Origin: Atherix ibis | Taxonomy: Eukaryota; Arthropoda; Insecta; Diptera; Athericidae | Assembly: GCA_958298945.1 (NCBI GenBank) | Contig: OY282608.1 | Location: 76,184,806 to 76,248,805 of the forward strand | DNA: 64,000 nucleotides | Reading direction: 5' to 3' | The notes under the pieces: generated by a model | What the model saw: the letters and a program-made list of their open reading frames with translations, nothing else | The model's database searches: none | Told to the model about the DNA's origin: nothing | Position numbers and translations under genes: made by a program | Shown: piece by piece, positions 1 to 11,189 of the stretch | Numbering within the stretch: position 1 is the first letter of the stretch | Layout: each line of letters opens with the position of its first letter

Positions 1-1792
1 GTTTGTTTGTTGGTTTGTTCGTTTGTTGGTTTGTTGGTTTGTTTGCTTGTTGGTTTGTTGGTTTGTTGGTTTGTTAGTTTGTTGGTTTGTTGGTTTGTTC
101 GTTTGTTGGCTTGTTGGTTTGTTGGCTTGTTGGCTTGCTTGCTTGTTGGTTTGTTGGTTTGTTTGCTTGTTGGTTTGTTGGTTTGTTGGTTTGTTGGTTT
201 GTTGGTTTGTTGGTTTGTTGGTTTGTTGGTTTGTTGGTTTGTTGGTTTGTTTGTTTGTTGGTTTGTTCGTTTGTTGGTTTGTTGGTTTGTTTGCTTGTTG
301 GTTTGTTGGTTTGTTGGTTTGTTGGTTTCTTGGTTTGTTGGTTTGTTCGTTTGTTGGTTTTTTGGTTTATTGTTTTGTTGGTTTGTTGGTTTGTTGGTTT
401 GTTGGTTTGTTCGTTTGTAAGATTTTTGGTTTGTTGGTTTGTTGGTTTGTTTGTTTGTTGGTTTGTTCGGTTGTTGGCTTGTTGGTTTGTTGGCTTGTTG
501 GCTTGTTGGTTTGTTGGTTTTTTGGTTTGTTGGCCTGTTGGTTTGTTGGTTTGTTAGTTTGTTGATTTGTTGGTTTGTTGGTTTGTTGGTTTGTTCGTTT
601 GTTGGTTTGTTGGTTTGTTGGCTTGTTGGTTTGTTGGCTTGTTGGTTTGTTGGTTTGTTGGTTTGTTGGTTTGTTGGTTTGTTGGTTTGTTGGTTTGTTG
701 GTTTGTTGGTTTGTTGGTTTGTTGGTTTGTTGGTTTGTTGGTTTGTTGGTTTGTTGTTTTTTGGTTTGTTTGTTTGTTGGTTTGTTGGTTTGTTCGTTTG
801 TTTGTTTGTTGGTTTGTTCGTTTGTTGGCTTGTTGGTTTGTTGGCTTGTTGGTTTGTTGGTTTGTTGGTTTGTTGGTTTGTTGGTTTGTTGGTTTGTTGG
901 TTTGTTGGTTTATTTGTTTGTTCGTTTGTTGGTTTGTTGGTTTGTTGGTTTGTTGGTTTGTTGGTTTATTTGTTTTTTTTTGTTTGTTCGTTTGTGGGTT
1001 ATTGGTTTGTTGGCTTGTTGGTCTGTTGGTTCGTTGGTTTGTTGGTTTGTTGGTTTGTTGGTTTGTTGGTTTGTTCGCTTGTTGGTTTGTTGGCTTATTG
1101 GTTCGTTGGTTTGTTGGTTTGTTTGTTTGTTGGTTTGTTCGTTTGTTGGTTTTTTGGTTTGTTGGCTTGTTGGCTTGTTGGTTTGTTGGTTTGTTGGCTT
1201 GTTGGTTTGTTGGTTTGTTGGTTTGTTGGTTTGTTGGTTTGTTGGTTTGTTCGTTTGTTGGCTTGTTGGTTTGGTGGTTTGTTGGTTTGTTGGTTTGTTG
1301 GTTTGTTGGTTTGTTGGTTTGTTGGTTTGTTGGTTTGTTTGTTTATTGGTTTCTTCGTTTGTTCGATTGTTGGTTTGTTGGCTTGTTGGTTCGTTAGTTT
1401 GTTGGTTTGTTTGTTTGTTGGTTTGTTCGTTTGTTGGTTTTTTGGATTGTTGGCTTGTTGGTTTGTTGGTTTTTTGGTTTGTTGGTTTGTTGTTATGTTG
1501 GTTTCTTGGTTTGTTGGTTTGTTGTTTTGTTGGTTTGTTGGTTTGTTGGTTTGTTGGTTTGTTTGTTTGTTGGTTTGTTCGTTTGTTGGCTTGTTGGTTT
1601 ATTGGATTGTTCGTTTGTTGGTTTGTTCGATTGTTCGCTTGCTGGTTTGTTGGCTTGTTGGTTCGGTTTTTTGTTGGTGTGTTTGTTTGTTGGTTTGTTC
1701 GTTTGTTGTCTTTTTGGTTTGTTGGCTTGTTGGTTTGTTGGTTTGTTGGTTTGTTGGTTTGTTGGTTTGTTGGTTTGTTGGTTTGTTGGTTT

Positions 1793-2100
1793 GTTTGTTT
1801 GTTGGTTTGTTCGTTTGTTGGCTTGTTGGTTTATTGGTTTGTTTGTTTGTTGGTTTGTTGGTTTGTTCTTTTCTTGGCTTGTTAGTTTGTTGGCTTGTTG
1901 GCTTGTTGGTCTGTTGGTTTGTTTGTTTGTTCGTTTGTTGGTTTGTTGGTTTATTTGTTTGTTGGTTTGTTGGTTTTTGTTGGTTTGTTGGTTTGTTTGT
2001 TTGTTCGTTTGTTGGCTTGTTGGCTTGTTGGTTTGTTGGCTTATTGGCTTGTTGGCATGTTGGTTTGTTGGTTTGTTGGTTTGTTGGTTTGTTGGTTCGT
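1793..2100 (+). repeat. 850-bp offset duplication, first copy
   Basis: The unit order from about 1793 to 2100 recurs at about 2643-2942. Shared features are the run GGTTTATT then TGTTTGTT units, a G-to-T disturbed unit after TTGTTC, a GGTCTGTT unit, and the off-lattice GGTTTTTGTTGG (1972 and 2822). The second copy differs by a few substitutions and an 8-bp shift toward its right end (GGCATG at 2054 versus 2896). Confidence 0.75.
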
Positions 2101-2312
2101 TGGTTTGTTGGTTTGTTGGTTTGTTGGTTTGTTGGTTCGTTGGTTCGTTGGTTTGTGGGTTTGTTGGTGTGTTGGTTTGTTAGTTAGTTAGTTTGGTCGT
2201 TTGTTGACTTGTTGGCTTGTTGGTTTGTTGGTTCGTTGGTTTATTGGTTTGTTCGTTTGTTTGTTTGTTCGTTTGTTCGCTTGTTGGTTTGTTGGCTTGT
2301 TGGTTCGTTGGT

Positions 2313-2545
2313 TTGTTGGTTTGTTTGTTTGTTGGCTTGTTGGTTTGTTGGCTTGTTGGCTTGCTGGCATGTTGGTTTGTTGGTTTGTTGGTTTGTTGGT
2401 TTGTTGGTTCGTTTATTTGTTGGTTTGTTGGTTTGTTGGTTCGTTGGTTTGTTGGTTTGTTGGTTTGTTAGTTAGTTGGTTTGTTCGTTTGTTGGCTTGT
2501 TGGCTTGTTGGTTTGTTGGTTCGTTGGTTTGTTGGTTTGTTGGTT
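2313..2545 (+). repeat. 530-bp offset duplication, first copy
   Basis: The motif GGCTTGCTGGCATG, followed four units later by GGTTCGTTTATTTG and then by TTAGTTAGTTGG, is at about 2360-2475. It recurs at about 2890-3005, offset exactly 530 (GGCAT at 2366 and 2896). The homologous span is about 2313-2545. Confidence 0.8.
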
Positions 2546-2642
2546 TGTTGGTTTGTTGGTTTGTTGGTTTGTTGGTTTGTTGGTTTGTTGGTTTGTTGGT
2601 TTGTTGATTTGTTTGTTTGTTGGTTTGTTGGTTTGTTGATTT

Positions 2643-3075
2643 GTTTGTTTGTTGGTTTGTTCGTTTGTTGGCTTGTTGGTTTATTGGTTTGTTTGTTTGT
2701 TGGTTTGTTGGTTTGTTCTTTTTTTGGCTTGTTGGTTTGTTGGCTTGTTGGCTTGTTGGTCTGTTGGTTTGTTTGTTTGTTGGTTTGTTGGTTTGTTGGT
2801 TTATTTGTTTGTTGGTTTGTTGGTTTTTGTTGGTTTGTTGGTTTGTTTGTTTGTTCGTTTGTTGGCTTGTTGGTTTGTTGGCTTGTTGGCTTGCTGGCAT
2901 GTTGGTTTGTTGGTTTGTTGGTTTGTTGGTTTGTTGGTTCGTTTATTTGTTGGTTTGTTGGTTTGTTGGTTCGTTGGTTTGTTGGTTTGTTGATTTGTTA
3001 GTTAGTTGGTTTGTTCGTTTGTTGGCTTGTTGGCTTGTTGGTTTGTTGGTTCGTTGGTTTGTTGGTTTGTTAGTT
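2643..3075 (+). repeat. Composite second copy of the 850-bp and 530-bp duplications
   Basis: The left part (2643-2942) pairs with 1793-2100 and the right part (2843-3075) pairs with 2313-2545. The two homologies overlap, so the segment is a recombinant of two earlier blocks. It ends where GTTAGTTTGATGG begins at about 3068. Confidence 0.72.
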
Positions 3076-3079
3076 TGAT

Positions 3080-3830
3080 GGTTTGTTGGTTTGTTGGTTT
3101 GTTGGTTTGTTGGTTTGTTGGTTTGTTGGTTCGTTGTTTTATTTGTTTGTTGGGTTGTTGGCTTGTTGGTTTGTTGGTTTGCTGGTTTGCTGGTATGTTG
3201 GTTTGTTGGTTTGTTGGTTTGTTGGTTTGTTGGTTTGTTGGCTTGTTGGTTTGTTGGCTTGTTGGTTTGTTGGTTTGTTGGTTTGTTAGTTTGTTGGTTT
3301 GTTGTTTTGTTGGTTTGTTTATTTGCTGGTTTGTTGATTTGTTGGTTTGTTGGCTTGTTGGCTTGTTGGTTTGTAGGTTTGTTGGGTTGTTGGTTTAATG
3401 GTTTGTTGGTTTGCTGGTTTGTTGGTTTGTTGGTTTGTTGGTTTGTTGGTTTGTTGGTTTGTTGGTTTGTTGGTTTGTTGGTTTGTTGGTTTGTTTGTTT
3501 GTTGGTGTGTTCGTTTGTTGGCTTGTTGGTTTGTGGCTTGTTGGCTTGTTTGCTTGTTGGTTTGTTAGTTTGTTTGCTTGTTGGTTTGTTGGTTGGTTGG
3601 TTTGTTGGTTTGTTGGTTTGTTGGTTTACTAGTTTGTTGGCTTGTTGGTTTGTTGGCTTGTTGGCTTGTTGGTTTGTTGTTTTGTTGGTTTGTTGGTTTG
3701 TTGGTTTGTTGGTTTGTTGGTTTGTTGGTTTGTTTGTTTGTTGGTTTGTTCGTTTGTTGGCTTGTTGGTTTATTGGCTTGTTGGCTAGTTGGTTTGTTGG
3801 TTTTTTGGTTTGTTGGCCTGTTGGTTTGTT
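3080..3830 (+). repeat. Outlier patch of family D inside the left segment
   Basis: TTCGTTGTTTTATTTG at 3130 is otherwise found only in the right third of the window (ten copies: 47686, 48230, 49521, 51639, 52175, 53470, 55419, 57096, 59879, 63696). It is followed at about 3528 by GTTTGTGGCTTGTTGG and TTTGCTTG units in the same order as at about 48413 and 52358. The seven-base unit GGTTTGT shifts the lattice by one base at the same place in each copy. This is a common-ancestry patch about 44 kb from its nearest relatives. Confidence 0.82.
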
Positions 3831-3979
3831 GGTTTGTTGGTTTGTTGATTTGTTGGTTTGTTGGTTTGTTGGTTTGTTGGTTTGTTGGTTTGTTGGTTTG
3901 TTGGTTTGTTGGTTTTTTAGTTTGTTGGCTTGTTTGTTTTTTGGTTTGTTGGTTTGTTCGTTTGTTCGTTAGTTGGCTT

Positions 3980-4480
3980 GTTAACTTGTTGGTTTGTTGG
4001 TTTGTTGGTTTGTTGGTTTGTTGGTTTGTTGGTTTGTTGGTTTGTTGGTTTGTTGGTTTGTTGGTTTGTTGGTTTATTTGTTTGTTGGTTTGTTGGTTTG
4101 TTGGTTTGTTGGTTTGTTGGTTTGTTGGTTGGTTGGTTTGTTGGTTTGTTGGTTTGTTGGTTTGTTGGTTTGTTGGTTTTTTGTTTAGTTGGATTGTTGG
4201 ATTGTTGGTTTGTTGGTTTGTTGGTTTGTTGGTTTGTTGGTTTGTTGGTTTGTTGGTTTGTTGGTTTAATGGTTTGTTGGTTTGTTGGTTTGTTGGTTTG
4301 TTGGTTTGTTGGTTTCTTTGTTTGTTGGTTTTTCGGTTTGTTGGTTTGTTGGTTTGTTGGTTTGTTGGTTTTTCGGTTTGTTGGTTTGTTGGTTTGTTGG
4401 TTTGTTGGTTTGTTGGTTTGTTGGTTTGTTGGTTTGTTGGTTTGTTGGTTTGTTGGTTTGTTGGTTTGTTGGTTTGTTCG
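3980..4480 (+). repeat. Low-variant zone of consensus octamers
   Basis: Apart from a few altered units (for example GTTTAGTTGGATTG near 4183 and TTTCGG at 4333 and 4373), this stretch is almost pure GGTTTGTT, including about 98 bp without a change at about 4376-4474. Such homogeneity suggests recent slippage expansion. No other feature is seen. Confidence 0.8.
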
Positions 4481-4779
4481 TTTGTTGGTTTTTTGGTTTA
4501 CTGGTTTGTTGGTTTGTTGGTTTGTTGGTTTGTTGGCTTGTTGGTTTGTTGGTTTTTTGGTTTGTTGGCTTGTTGGGTTGTTGGCTTGTTGGCTTGTTGG
4601 TTTGTTGGTTTGTTGGGTTGATAGTTTGTTGGGTTGTTGGCTTGTTGGTTTGTTGGCTTGTTGGCTTGTTGGTTTGTTGGTTTATTGGGTTGTTGGTTTG
4701 TTGGTTTGTTGGTTTGTTGGTTTGTTGGTTTGTTGGTTTGTTGGTTTGTTAGTTTGTTGGTTTGTTGGTTTGTTGGTTT

Positions 4780-5900
4780 GTTGGTTTGTTTGTTTGTTGG
4801 TATGTTCGTTTGTTGGCTTGTTGGTCTGTTGGCTTGTTGGCTTGTTTGCTTGTTGGTTTGTTGGTTTGTTTGCTTGTTGGTTTGTTGGTTTGTTGGTTTG
4901 TTGGTTTGTTGGTTTGTTGGTTTGTTCGTTTGTTGTTTTGTTGGCTTGTTGGTTTGTTGGCATGTTGGCCTGTTGGTTTGTTGGTTTGTTGGTTTGTTGG
5001 TTTTTTGGGTTGTTGGTTTGTTGGTTTGTTGGTTTGTTGGTTTGTTTGTTTGTTGGGGTGTTCGTTTGTTGGGTTGTTGGTTTGTTGGCTTGTTGGATTG
5101 CTGGTTTGTTGGTTTGTTTGTTTGTTGGTTTATTTGTTTGTTGGTTTGTTGGTTTGTTGGGTTGTTGGTTTATTTGTTTGTTGGTTTGTTGGTTTGTTGG
5201 CTTGTTGGTTTGTTTTTTTGTTGGTTTGTTGTTTTGTTGGTTTATTTGTTTGTTGGTTTGTTGGCTTGTTAGTTTGTTGGCTTGTTGGCTTCTTGGTTTG
5301 TTGGTTTATTGGTTTGTTGGTTTGTTGGTTTGTTGGTTTGTTGGTTTGTTGGTTTGTTGGTTTATTGGTTTGTTCGTTTGTTGGTTTATTTGTATGTTGG
5401 TTTGTTGGTTTTTTTTGGTTTGTAGGTTTGTTTGTTTGTTGGCTTGTTGGCTTGTTGGTTTGTTGGTTTGTTGGCTTGTTGGTTTGTTGGTTTGTTGGTT
5501 TGTTTGTTTGTTGGTTTATTTGTTTATTGGTTTGTTGGTTTGTTGGGTTTTTGGTTTATTTGTTTGTTGGTTTGTTGGTTTGTTGGCTTTTTGGTTAGTT
5601 GGTTTGTTGGTTTGTTGGTTTATTTGTTTGTTGGTTTGTTGGCTTGTTGGTTTATTGGCTTGTTGGCTTGTTGGTTTGTTGGTTTATTGGTTTGTTGGTT
5701 TGTTGGTTTGTTTTTTTGTTGGTTTGTTGGTTTGTTGGTTTGTTGGTTTGTTGGTTTGTTGGTTTGTTGGTTTGTTGGTTTGTTCGTTTGTTGGTTTATT
5801 TGTTTGTTGGTTTGTTGGTTTTTGTTGGTTTGTTGGTTTGTTTGTTGGTTGGTTTGTTAGTTTGTTGGTTTGTTGATTTGTTTGTTTGTTGGTTTGTTCG
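4780..5900 (+). repeat. Family A, left module, copy 1
   Basis: Ordered markers are TTTGCTTG doublets (about 4845-4875), GGCATGTTGGCCTG at 4959, GGGGTGTTCG at about 5055, GGATTGCTGG at about 5095, and an eight-T run followed by GGTTTGTAGG at 5409. The same order recurs at 9170-10150 (GGCATG at 9255, T-run at 9697) and 11190-12170 (11281 and 11723). Offsets from this copy to the second are 4296 and 4288, differing by one octamer. Confidence 0.83.
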
Positions 5901-5943
5901 TTTGTTGGCTTGTTGGTTTGTTGGTTTGTTGGTTTGTTGGGTT

Positions 5944-6890
5944 ATTGGTTCATTTGTTTGTTGGTTTGTTGGTTTGTTGGCTTGTTGGTTTGTTGGTTTG
6001 TTATTTTGTTGGTTTGTCGGTTTATTTGTTTGTTGGTTTTTTGGTTTGTCGGCTTGTTGGTTTGTTGGCTTGTTGGCTTGTTGGTTCGTTGGTTTGTTGG
6101 TTTATTGGTTTGTTGGTTTGTTGGTTTGTTTTTTTGTTGGTTTGTTGGTTTGTTGGTGTGTTGGTTTGTTGGTTTGTTGGTTTGTTGGTTTGTTCGTTTG
6201 TTGGTTTGTTGGTTTGTTGGTTTGTTGGTTTGTTGGTTTGTTTGTTTGTTTGTTTGTTGATTTGTTCGTTTGTTGGCTTGTTGGTTTGTTGGCTTGTTGG
6301 CTTGTTGGTTTGTTGGTTTGTTTGCTTGTTGGTTTGTTGGTTTGTTTTTTTGTTGGTTTGTTGGTTTGTTGGTTTGTTGGTTTGTTGGTTTGTTGGTTTG
6401 TTGGTTTGTTGGTTTGTTGGTTTGTTGGTTTGTTGGTTTGTTTGTTTGTTGGTTTGGTCGTTTGTTGACTTGTTGGTTTGTTGGCTTGTTGGCTTGTTGG
6501 GTTGTTGGTTTGTTGTCTTGTTGGTTTGTGCGTTTGCTGGTTTGTTGGTTGGTTGGTTTATTAGTTTGTTGGTTTGTTTGTTTGTTGGTTTGTTCGTTTG
6601 TTGGTTTGTTGGTTACTTGGTTTGTTGGTTTGCTGGTTAGTTGGCTTGTTAACTTGTTGGTTTGTTGGTTTGTTGGTTTGTTGGTTAGTTGGTTTATTTG
6701 TTTGTTGGTTTGTTTGTTTGTTGGTTTGTTCGTTTGTTGCTTTGTTGGTTACTTGGTTTGTTGGTTTGTTCGTTTGTTGGTTTGTTAGTTTGTTGGTTTA
6801 TTCGTTTGTTGGTTTGTTGGTTTGTTGGTTTGTTGGTTTGTTGGTTTGTTGGTTTGTTGGTTTGTTGGTTTGTTGGTTTGTTTATTTGTT
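5944..6890 (+). repeat. Family A, right module: first copy of a 1.05-kb tandem duplication
   Basis: Markers in order are TTCATTTG (5951), TTATTTTGTTGG (6003), the GGTTTGGTCG and GTTGAC units (about 6455), GTGCGTTTGCTGG (6528) and GTTACTTGG units. The same order follows at 6992-7945, offset 1048 on the left and 1064 on the right, a difference of two octamers. About 6085-6235 does not match the partner, so the pair is patchy. Confidence 0.82.
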
Positions 6891-6991
6891 GGTTTGTTGG
6901 TTTGTTGGCTTGTTGGCTTGTTGGTTTGTTGGTTTGTTTGCTTGTTGGTTTGTTGGTTTGTTTTTTTGTTGGTTTGTTGGTTTGTTGGTTT

Positions 6992-7945
6992 GTTGGTTCA
7001 TTTGTTTGTTGGTTTGTTGGTTTGTTGGCTTGTTGGTTTGTTGGTTTGTTATTTTGTTGGTTTGTCGGTTTATTTGTTTGTTGGTTTTTTGGTTTGTCGG
7101 CTTGTTGGTTTGTTGGCTTGTTGGCTTGTTGGTTTGTTGGTTTGTTGGTTTGTTGGTTTGTTAGTTTGTTGGTTTGTTGATTTGTTGGTTTGTTGGTTTG
7201 TTGGTTTGTTGGTTTGTTGGTTTTTTGGTTTGTTGGTTTGTTGGTTTGTTGGTTTGTTGGTTTGTTGGTTTGTTGGTTTGTTGGTTTGTTTGTTTGTTTG
7301 TTTGTTGATTTGTTCGTTTGTTGGCTTGTTGGTTTGTTGGCTTGTTGGCTTGTTGGTTTGTTGGTTTGTTTGCTTGTTGGTTTGTTGGTTTGTTTTTTTG
7401 TTGGTTTGTTGGTTTGTTGGTTTGTTGGTTTGTTGGTTTGTTGGTTTGTTGGTTTGTTGGTTTGTTGGTTTGTTGGTTTGTTGGTTTGTTGGTTTGTTTG
7501 TTTGTTTGTTTGTTGGTTTGGTCGTTTGTTGACTTGTTGGTTTGTTGGCTTGTTGGCTTGTTGGGTTGTTGGTTTGTTGTCTTGTTGGTTTGTGCGTTTG
7601 CTGGTTTGTTGGTTGGTTGGTTTATTAGTTTGTTGGTTTGTTTGTTTGTTGGTTTGTTCGTTTGTTGGTTTGTTGGTTACTTGGTTTGTTGGTTTGCTGG
7701 TTAGTTGGCTTGTTAACTTGTTGGTTTGTTGGTTTGTTGGTTTGTTGGTTAGTTGGTTTATTTGTTTGTTGGTTAGTTTGTTTGTTGGTTTGTTCGTTTG
7801 TTGCTTTGTTGGTTACTTGGTTTGTTGGTTTGTTCGTTTGTTGGTTTGTTAGTTTGTTGGTTTGTTCGTTTGTTGGTTTGTTGGTTTGTTGGTTTGTTGG
7901 TTTGTTGGTTTGTTGGTTTGTTGGTTTGTTGGTTTGTTTATTTGT
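6992..7945 (+). repeat. Family A, right module: second copy of the 1.05-kb duplication
   Basis: It pairs with 5944-6890 (TTCATTTG at 6999, GTGCG at 7592). It carries its own filler at about 7133-7283, including a GGTTTTTTGG unit and GATTTGTT, which also appears at 10265-10320 and 12290-12345 in the later family A copies. Later copies therefore look derived from this copy rather than its partner (inference). Confidence 0.8.
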
Positions 7946-8150
7946 TGGTTTGTTGGTTTGTTGGTTTGTTGGTTCGTTGGTTTGTTCGTTTGTTCGTTTG
8001 TTGGTTTGTTGGTTTGTTGGTTTGTTGGTTTGTTGGTTTGTTGGTTTTTTGGTTTGTTGGTTTGTTGGTTTGTTGGTTTGTTCGTTTGTTTGTTTTTTGG
8101 TTTGTTCGTTTGTTGGTTTGTTGGTTTGTTGGTTTGTTCGTTTGTTTGTT

Positions 8151-9065
8151 GGCATGTTGGTTTGTTGGCTTGTTGGCTTGTAGGTTTGTTGGTTTGTTGG
8201 TTTGTTGGTTTGTTTGTTTGTTGGCTTGTTGGTTTGTTGGTTTGTTGGTTTGTTGGTTTGTTCGTTTGTTTGTTTGTTCGTTTTTTGGTTTGTTGGTTTG
8301 TTTGTTTGTTGGTTTGTTGGTTTGTTGGTTTGTTGGTTTGTTCGTTTGTTCCTTTGTTGGTTTTTTGGTTTGTTGGTTTTTTGGTTTATTGGTTTGTTGG
8401 TTTGTTGGTTTGTTGGTTTGTTGGTTTGTTGGTTTGTTCGTTTGTTCGTTTGTTCGTTTGTTGGCTTGTTGGTTTGTTGGCATGTTGGCTTTTTGGTTTG
8501 TTGGTTTGTTGGTTTGTTGGTTTGTTGGTTTGTTGGTTTGTTGGTTTGTTCGTGCGTTGGTTTGTTGGTTTGTTGGTTTGTTCGTTTGTTCGTTTGTTGG
8601 CTTGTTGGTTTGTTGGCTTGTTGGCTTTTTGGTTTGTTGGTTTTTTGGTTTGTTCGTTTGTTGGCTTGTTGGTTTGTTGGCTTGTTGGCTTGTTTGCTTG
8701 TTGGTTTGTTGGTTTGTTTGCTTGTTGGTTTGTTGGTTTATTTGTTTATTGGTTTGTTGTTTTGTTGGTTTGTTCGTTTGTTCGTTTGTTGGCTTGTTGG
8801 TTTGTCGGCTTGTTGGTTTTTTGGTTTGTTGGCTTGTTGGCTTGTTGGTTTGTTGGTTTGTTGGTTTGTTGGCTTGTTGGTTTGTTGGTTTGTTGGTTTG
8901 TTGGTTTGTTGGTTTGTTCGTTTGTTGGCTTGTTGGTTTCTTGGCTTGTTGGCTTGTTGGTTTGTTGGTTTGTTGGTTTGTTGGTTAATTTGTTTATTTG
9001 TTTGTTTGTTTGTTGCTTTGTTCGTTTGTTGGTTTGTTGGTTTGTTGGTTTGTTTGTTGTTTGGT
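8151..9065 (+). repeat. Detached partial copy of the family B head module
   Basis: It starts with GGCATG at 8151. Then come TTCCTTTG (8349), GGCATGTTGGCTTTTTGG (about 8479), CGTGCG (8551), TCGGCTTG (8805) and TTAATTTGTTTATTTG (about 8983). This marker order heads each family B round from 13187 onward, but here it is followed by family A instead of the rest of the round. It is a head module separated from its body, probably by later insertion or expansion of family A (inference). Confidence 0.8.
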
Positions 9066-9169
9066 TTGTTGGTTTGTTGGTTTGTTGGTTTGTTTGTTTG
9101 TTGGTTTGTTCGTTTGTTGGCTTGTTGGTTTGTTGGCTTGTTGGCTTGTTTGCTTGTTGGTTTGTTGGT

Positions 9170-11185
9170 TTGTTTGCTTGTTGGTTTGTTGGTTTGTTGG
9201 TTTGTTGGTTTGTTGGTTTGTTCGTTTGTTGTTTTGTTGGCTTGTTGGTTTGTTGGCATGTTGGCCTGTTGGTTTGTTGGTTTGTTGGTTTGTTGGTGTG
9301 TTGGGTTGTTGGTTTGTTGGCTTGTTGGTTTGTTGGTTTGTTTGTTTGTTGGGGTGGTCGTTTGTTGGGTTGTTAGTTTGTTGGCTTGTTGGATTGCTGG
9401 TTTGTTGGTTTGTTTGTTTGTTGGTTTATTTGTTTGTTGGTTTGTTGGTTTGTTGGGTTGTTGGTTTATTTGTTTGTTGGTTTGTTGGTTTGTTGGCTTG
9501 TTGGTTTGTTTTTTTGTTGGTTTGTTGTTTTGTTGGTTTATTTGTTTGTTGGTTTGTTGGCTTGTTGGTTTGTTGGCTTGTTGGCTTCTTGGTTTGTTGG
9601 TTTATTGGTTTGTTGGTTTGTTGGTTTGTTGGTTTGTTGGTTTGTTGGTTTGTTGGTTTGTTCGTTTGTTGGTTTATTTGTTTGTTGGTTTGTTGGTTTT
9701 TTTTGGTTTGTAGGTTTGTTTGTTTGTTGGCTTGTTGGCTTGTTGGTTTGTTGGTTTGTTGGCTTGTTGGTTTGTTGGTTTGTTGGTTTCTTTGTTTGTT
9801 GGTTTATTTGTTAATTGGTTTGTTGGTTTGTTGGGTTTTTGGTTTATTTGTTTGTTGGTTTGTTGGCTTTTTGGTTAGTTGGTTTGTTGGTTTATTTGTT
9901 TGTTGGTTTGTTGGCTTGTTGGTTTATTGGCTTGTTGGCTTGTTGGTTTGTTGGTTTATTGGTTTGTTGGTTTGTTGGTTTGTTTTTTTGTTGGTTTGTT
10001 GGTTTGTTAGTTTGTTGGTTTGTTGGTTTGTTGGTTTGTTGGTTTGTTGGTTTGTTGGTTTGTTCGTTTGTTGGTTTATTTGTTTGTTGGTTTGTTGGTT
10101 TGTTGGGTTATTGGTTTATTTGTTTGTTGGTTTGTTGGTTTGTTGGCTTGTTGGTTTGTTGGTTTGTTATTTTGTTGGTTTGTCGGTTTATTTGTTTGTT
10201 GGTTTTTTGGTTTGTCGGCTTGTTGGTTTGTTGGCTTGTTGGCTTGTTGGTTTGTTAGTTTGTTGGTTTGTTGATTTGTTGGTTTGTTGGTTTGTTGGTT
10301 TGTTGGTTTTTTGGTTTGTTGGTTTGTTGGTTTGTTGGTTTGTTGGTTTGTTGGTTTGTTGGTTTGTTTGTTTGTTGATTTGTTCGTTTGTTGGCTTGTT
10401 GGTTTGTTGGCTTGTTGGTTTGTTGGCTTGTTGGTTTGTTGGTTTGTTTGCTTGTTGGTTTGTTGGTTTGTTTTTTTGTTGGTTTGTTGGTTTGTTGGTT
10501 TGTTGGTTTGTTGGTTTGTTGGTTTGTTGGTTTGTTGGTTTGTTGGTTTGTTGGTTTGGTCGTTTGTTGACTTGTTGGTTTGTTGGCTTGTTGGCTTGTT
10601 GGGTTGTTGGTTTGTTGGCTTGTTGGTTTGTGCGTTTGCTGGTTTGTTGGTTGGTTGGTTTGTTAGTTTGTTGGTTTGTTTGTTTGTTGGTTTGTTCGTT
10701 TGTTGGTTTGTTGGTTACTTGGTTTGTTGGTTTGCTGGTTAGTTGGCTTGTTGGCTTGTTGGTTTGTTGGTTTGTTGGTTTGTTGGTTAGTTGGTTTATT
10801 TGTTTGTTGGTTTGTTTGTTTGTTTGTTGGTTTGTTCGTTTGTTGCTTTGTTGGTTACTTGGTTTGTTGGTTTGTTCGTTTGTTGGTTTGTTAGTTTGTT
10901 GGTTTGTTCGTTTGTTGGTTTGTTGGTTTGTTGGTTTGTTGGTTTGTTGGTTTGTTGGTTTGTTGGTTTGTTCGTTTGTTCGTTTGTTCGTTTGTTGGTT
11001 TGTTGGTTTGTTGGTTTGTTGGTTTGTTGGTTTGTTGGTTTTTTTGTTTGTTGGTTTGTTGGTTTGTTCGTTTGTTTGTTTGTTGGTTTGTTCGTTTGTT
11101 GGTTTGTTGGTTTGTTGGTTTGTTGGTTTGTTCGTTTGTTTGTTGGCATGTTGGTTTGTTGGCTTGTTGGCTTGTAGGTTTGTTG
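9170..11185 (+). repeat. Family A 2.03-kb tandem unit, copy 1
   Basis: The unit joins the left and right family A modules. Markers are GGCATGTTGGCCTG 9255, GGGGTGGTCG about 9352, T-run 9697, TTATTTTG about 10168, GTGCG 10630 and a closing GGCATG 11145. The next unit repeats all of these at offsets 2026, 2034 and 2042 from left to right, so it gained two octamers. The pair is head to tail with no spacer. Confidence 0.88.
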
Positions 11186-11189
11186 GTTT

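Larger units (their letters stand above)
1..3079 (+). repeat. Left segment: weakly ordered satellite with short duplications
   Basis: The phrase CGTTTGTT, GGCTTGTT, GGTTTGTT, GGCTTGTT, GGCTTGTT (for example from base 100) recurs at irregular spacing, but I see no kilobase-scale period. Off-lattice points include a nine-T run at 973-981 and extra-T units near 1971-1980 and 2821-2830. No gene-like departure is present. The segment may be an older or more rearranged part of the array, which is inference. Confidence 0.8.
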
